Part shown: piece after piece, positions 5,038 through 7,426 of the stretch | Layout of the letters: each line of letters opens with the position of its first letter | Numbering within the stretch: position 1 is the first letter of the stretch | NCBI GenBank assembly: GCA_002316675.1 | Contig: DCDZ01000008.1 | Location: 18,569 to 25,994 of the forward strand | Origin: Tyzzerella sp. UBA1042 | GTDB lineage: Bacteria; Bacillota; Clostridia; Lachnospirales; Anaerotignaceae | Direction: 5' to 3' | DNA length: 7,426 nt | Translations under genes and position numbers: made by a program | Notes under the pieces: model-generated | Databases searched by the model: none | What the model saw: the letters and a program-made list of their open reading frames with translations, nothing else | What the model was told of the DNA's origin: nothing

Positions 5038-6141
5038 TTAAGAAAGAAGGCTCTTTTCGTATACCTTGTAAATGTCAGTTTCTCTCGCTTCATAGGGAAA
5101 GCTTTTAATTTTTTGCGGGTTTTCCATGGCACGCTCTGTATAATACTTGATCTCCTCAACAGTAAATACTTCCGAGATATGCAATACCTCCTTCAAGAAG
5201 GCGCCCATATCCTGGGTGGTTTCCATGTCCAGACAGTGTAGCAGCTGGGGAACCTTTTTCTCCTCCCTCGGGAACATTTCCAAATAAGCCTGGGTAACCA
5301 TGCCGTTTGCCCGTCCGTGGGCAATCCCTTTTTCATAGGTTAAAAAGTACCCAAGGCAGTGAGGGATGGAGGTGCCGGTTTGTGCAATGGCAACCCCCGC
5401 AAGGGAAGAGGCCAGCATCAGCTTGTCCCGCACTTCGGCGGAATATGTTTTTTCTTTTAACGCAGGAATACAATCTTTAAAGATAGAAAGACCTAGCTCT
5501 ACAATTTTTTCGCTTACGAAGTTGGCATTTACTGATAAATAGCTTTCGATTAAATGGGTCAGGGCATCCACAGCGGTATTATTGGTGATTTCCGCAGAAA
5601 GCTCGTCCATATATTTGGGATCTAAATAAGAAAGCCTTGAAAAAACCTTTTGGGTAATTGCGCTTTTTGTACGTTTTTCATGGAGTGTCAGGATGGAATA
5701 TTGGGTCACTTCCGAACCCGTTCCCGCCGTTGTGGGAACCTCCACCACCGGCAGAGCCTTTGCCTTTGTCTCTGCGAATAAAATTTCGGTATCCGCCTCC
5801 GGGTTTGCCGCCAAAACCGCAATGGCTTTTGCTGCATCCATGGGGGAGCCGCCGCCAATGCCGATTACAAACGAAACTTTTTCGGCAACGGCCAACTTCG
5901 CCGCTCTGAAAACCGTTTCCACATCGGGATTTTCGCCGATTTCATCAAATAAAACCCAAGGAATATTGAGAGCCTCTAAGGCATCTGTAACGTCCTTTTG
6001 GGCACCGTTTTTTTTCGCAGAATTCCGCCCTGTAACCAGCATTGCTTTCTTCCCCAATGCCGCAAGGGCCTCCTTGTTGGCCAAAATACAGCCCCTGCCA
6101 AAATAGGTATTCGCAGGCATAAAAAATTTAAAGTTTTCCAT
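5038..6141 (-). CDS. Iron-containing alcohol dehydrogenase
   Basis: A 367-residue group III (Fe-ADH, PF00465) oxidoreductase, close to the family's usual 380, interconverting alcohols and aldehydes or ketones with NAD(P)H in the cytoplasm. The N-terminal Rossmann-like domain carries GIGGGSPMDAAKAIA at 94-108, the nucleotide-phosphate loop, and VEVPTTAGTGSEVTQYSIL at 133-151. The C-terminal helical domain supplies the metal ligands: D192 and H196 in AVDALTHLIESY, H261 in GTSIPHCLGYFLTYEKG, and H275 in AHGRANG. All four are present, so the enzyme should be active. The ATG at 6141 is preceded by AAGGAGG. It begins 18 nt after the upstream small gene and is followed by the amidase-like gene, consistent with one transcript. 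Substrate specificity cannot be assigned; butanol, propanediol and lactaldehyde enzymes all share this pattern. Confidence 0.95.
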   Translation of the reverse strand: MENFKFFMPANTYFGRGCILANKEALAALGKKAMLVTGRNSAKKNGAQKDVTDALEALNIPWVLFDEIGENPDVETVFRAAKLAVAEKVSFVIGIGGGSPMDAAKAIAVLAANPEADTEILFAETKAKALPVVEVPTTAGTGSEVTQYSILTLHEKRTKSAITQKVFSRLSYLDPKYMDELSAEITNNTAVDALTHLIESYLSVNANFVSEKIVELGLSIFKDCIPALKEKTYSAEVRDKLMLASSLAGVAIAQTGTSIPHCLGYFLTYEKGIAHGRANGMVTQAYLEMFPREEKKVPQLLHCLDMETTQDMGAFLKEVLHISEVFTVEEIKYYTERAMENPQKIKSFPYEARETDIYKVYEKSLLS

Positions 6142-6159
6142 AAGTATCCTCCTTTTATA

Positions 6160-6411
6160 TTAAAACTTAAAGTCATATGATTCCCATTGGACATTCATGA
6201 TAGATGGAATATCTGCCGGGGTATCCTCTGCCAATTGAAACAGAATTTCAAAATCATGATAGCGCTCGCCTTCAATTGTAGCAATCCCTACAATCAAATA
6301 GTTTCTTCCTTCTCCCTCCAAATACTCGGCCTCAAGAAGAAGCTCGTCCTCTTCCAAATAAATCTTATGCAACTCCTGCTGCTTTTGTTCTTCTGTAAAA
6401 TAAAGCTTCAT
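6160..6411 (-). CDS. Small acidic protein of unknown function
   Basis: An 83-residue soluble protein I do not recognise. It begins MKLYFTEEQKQQELHKIY and is acidic, with EEDELLLEAEYLEGEG at about 21-36, followed by alternating hydrophobic residues suggesting beta strands (NYLIVGIATIEGERYHDFEIL). It has no cysteine, signal peptide or membrane segment. It is likely to be real: an AAGGAGG site lies just before the ATG, a good promoter is found at 6447-6475, and the alcohol dehydrogenase gene starts only 18 nt after its stop. It is therefore the first gene of the probable unit. The context suggests a small accessory or binding protein, but no function can be given. Confidence 0.72.
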   Translation of the reverse strand: MKLYFTEEQKQQELHKIYLEEDELLLEAEYLEGEGRNYLIVGIATIEGERYHDFEILFQLAEDTPADIPSIMNVQWESYDFKF

Positions 6412-6446
6412 GTTTGCCTCCTTAAGCTCTGTGCTTCTTTTTTACT

Positions 6447-6475
6447 ATTTTATCATCTGGTAAATATAGTTACAA
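6447..6475 (-). promoter_or_regulatory. Housekeeping-type promoter for the small protein/alcohol dehydrogenase unit
   Basis: Read on the minus strand, TTGTAA (6475-6470), exactly 17 nt of spacer, and TAAAAT (6452-6447). Both hexamers match the sigma-A consensus in five of six positions. Transcription would start near 6440, giving a leader of about 30 nt before the ATG at 6411. Confidence 0.65.
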
Positions 6476-6571
6476 GATAATCTTGATATTTGCCTGCCCA
6501 TTGCATAGAAAGATACCCTTTTCTGTTTCCGCTGTTCAAATTTTCATCTTCCCTTTGCAATAAAATTGTTG

Positions 6572-6577
6572 TATACT
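6572..6577 (+). promoter_or_regulatory. Candidate -10 of the exonuclease gene
   Basis: TATACT, five of six consensus bases, lies 24 nt before the ATG at 6601. The hexamer 17 nt upstream, TTCCCT (6549-6554), is a weak -35. Transcription would begin only about 15-18 nt before the start codon, leaving just enough room for the ribosome binding site. Confidence 0.45.
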
Positions 6578-6587
6578 TGGTTCAGAC

Positions 6588-6593
6588 AGGAGG
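6588..6593 (+). promoter_or_regulatory. Ribosome binding site that fixes the exonuclease start
   Basis: A perfect AGGAGG with 7-nt spacing to the ATG at 6601. It rules out the upstream in-frame ATG at 6490, whose extra 37 codons have no family similarity and would run through the candidate promoter. Confidence 0.8.
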
Positions 6594-6600
6594 AACCCTT

Positions 6601-7392
6601 ATGAATTATATCGTTTTGGATTTAGAATTCAATCAATCCTTTCCTTTTAAAACCGGTGTGTCCGTTTCGCCGGTGGTCGAATGTCCCTTTGAAATTATTC
6701 AAATCGGTGCAGTGAAATTAAATGATGCTTTTCAGCAAATTGATACCTTCAACGTCATGATTCAGCCGCAAATTTACCTAAGACTCCACCCTTTCGTTGA
6801 AAAAATAACCGGAATTACCGATGAAAAACTAAAAGGACAACCTGATTTTTCTGAGGCATTTCAACGGTTTGCTTCTTTTATTGGTAAAGAAGATGCAATT
6901 TTGTGTACTTGGGGCATTGATGATATTAAATCCTTATTTAGAAATATTCTATATTATAAGCTAGATACAACCAGTATCCCCAATGCTTATTTGAATGTGC
7001 AAAAATATGCTTCGGCTTATTTAAAATATGAAGCCGGTCAGGCAATCGGTCTGAAAAATGCTGTGACGGAACTAAAGATCGCCATTGATGCACCATTTCA
7101 CGATGCTTTGTGCGATGCAATCTATACGGCAAAGGTTTTTGAAATTGTACACCCCCAGGAAATTTTGCCTACAAGCTTCAAGCCCTCTGTTTTATTGATT
7201 CCGGTACCAAAATCCCCCCGCACAAATTTGCCCGCTTTGCTGCGTCATATGGCGGATTTGACTGAAAAAGAGCTGACTTCGGAAGAAAAAAAGTTGATTA
7301 AACTGGCATATTTTCTGGGTCGGGCCCATACCTTTGACGCACCCGGCGGGGAAAGGAAACGGAAGAAAAAACGTGTGCTGCATGAGAGCTAA
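6601..7392 (+). CDS. DEDDh 3'-5' exonuclease (KapD/ERI-1-like)
   Basis: A 263-residue protein of the RNase T/DNA polymerase III epsilon superfamily, metal-dependent exonucleases that remove nucleotides from 3' ends of RNA or DNA. Motif I is D7-L-E9 in IVLDLEFNQ, typical of the clostridial KapD/ERI-1-like group. FVEKITGIT at 65-73 is the usual substrate-side loop. Motif II is D108 in TWGIDDIKSL, and motif III is H167 and D172 in HDALCDAIYTAK, completing the DEDDh set. About 70 residues follow the domain, ending in a very basic tail, GGERKRKKKR at 249-258, which may bind nucleic acid. KapD itself has about 205 residues, so this extension is notable. The ATG at 6601 is preferred over a longer open frame because AGGAGG (6588-6593) lies seven bases before it and the protein then begins exactly at motif I. 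The link of KapD to sporulation is from Bacillus; it is not shown here. Confidence 0.9.
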   Translation: MNYIVLDLEFNQSFPFKTGVSVSPVVECPFEIIQIGAVKLNDAFQQIDTFNVMIQPQIYLRLHPFVEKITGITDEKLKGQPDFSEAFQRFASFIGKEDAILCTWGIDDIKSLFRNILYYKLDTTSIPNAYLNVQKYASAYLKYEAGQAIGLKNAVTELKIAIDAPFHDALCDAIYTAKVFEIVHPQEILPTSFKPSVLLIPVPKSPRTNLPALLRHMADLTEKELTSEEKKLIKLAYFLGRAHTFDAPGGERKRKKKRVLHES

Positions 7393-7426
7393 GGCATACT
7401 GTCTCTGCTTTCTACTACAATATATT

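Noticed and set aside
5658..6106. Plus-strand open frames opposite the alcohol dehydrogenase
   Set aside because: They are antisense shadows of a well-supported gene, with low-complexity proline/alanine-rich products and no initiation signals.
6160..6411. DUF1292-type identity for the small acidic protein
   Set aside because: Size and acidity are similar, but the residue pattern does not match what I know of that family, so no family is assigned.
6490..6600. In-frame N-terminal extension of the exonuclease
   Set aside because: It lacks a ribosome binding site, has no family similarity, and spans the candidate promoter; the ATG at 6601 has a perfect AGGAGG and starts at motif I.

Overview
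The window looks like chromosomal DNA from a Clostridia-type Firmicute, possibly of the Lachnospiraceae or Anaerotignum kind. That placement is inferred from strong AGGAGG-type ribosome binding sites, AT-rich intergenic regions, and the gene families present: an iron-containing alcohol dehydrogenase, a clostridial-style cell-wall amidase relative, an exonuclease beginning MNYIVLDLEFNQ, and an HxlR regulator paired with a flavin split-barrel protein. No rRNA, tRNA or CRISPR array is visible.

Layout, left to right. (a) 1-275, minus strand: the C-terminal end of an IS1182-family transposase, running off the left edge and missing its N-terminal part. A very stable-type mini-hairpin lies at the point where recognisable homology ends. 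(b) 482-1258, minus: an intact ZIP-family metal transporter with a perfect inverted repeat in its upstream region. (c) 1488-2959: a decayed divergent pair. On the minus strand are three out-of-frame pieces of a LysR-type regulator that has lost its helix-turn-helix and the middle of its sensor domain. On the plus strand is a full-length YeiH-family (putative sulfate exporter) gene with two frameshifts and two in-frame stops, closed by a hairpin terminator. (d) 3097-3957: an intact divergent pair, an HxlR-type regulator (minus) and a pyridoxamine-phosphate-oxidase-like FMN-binding protein (plus), with two operator-like palindromes between them. (e) 3958-4276: no gene; it holds a perfect 17-bp-stem hairpin, probably a terminator, and a second weaker hairpin. 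(f) 6411 down to 4425, minus: a probable three-gene unit of a small unknown acidic protein, an iron-containing alcohol dehydrogenase, and an amidase-like protein lacking some expected zinc ligands. A good sigma-A-type promoter precedes it. (g) 6601-7392, plus: a DEDDh 3'-5' exonuclease of the KapD/ERI-1-like type.

The most informative part is the contrast between the two divergent regulator/effector pairs. The LysR/YeiH pair is dead, and both partners are decaying. The HxlR/flavoprotein pair beside it is intact. The two plus-strand leaders share a stretch of about 34 nt that includes the ribosome binding site, which suggests a local duplication. I did not find convincing evidence of an entirely new system. 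The items most worth checking are the paired decay, the shared leader, the HxlR operators and the possible pseudo-amidase.
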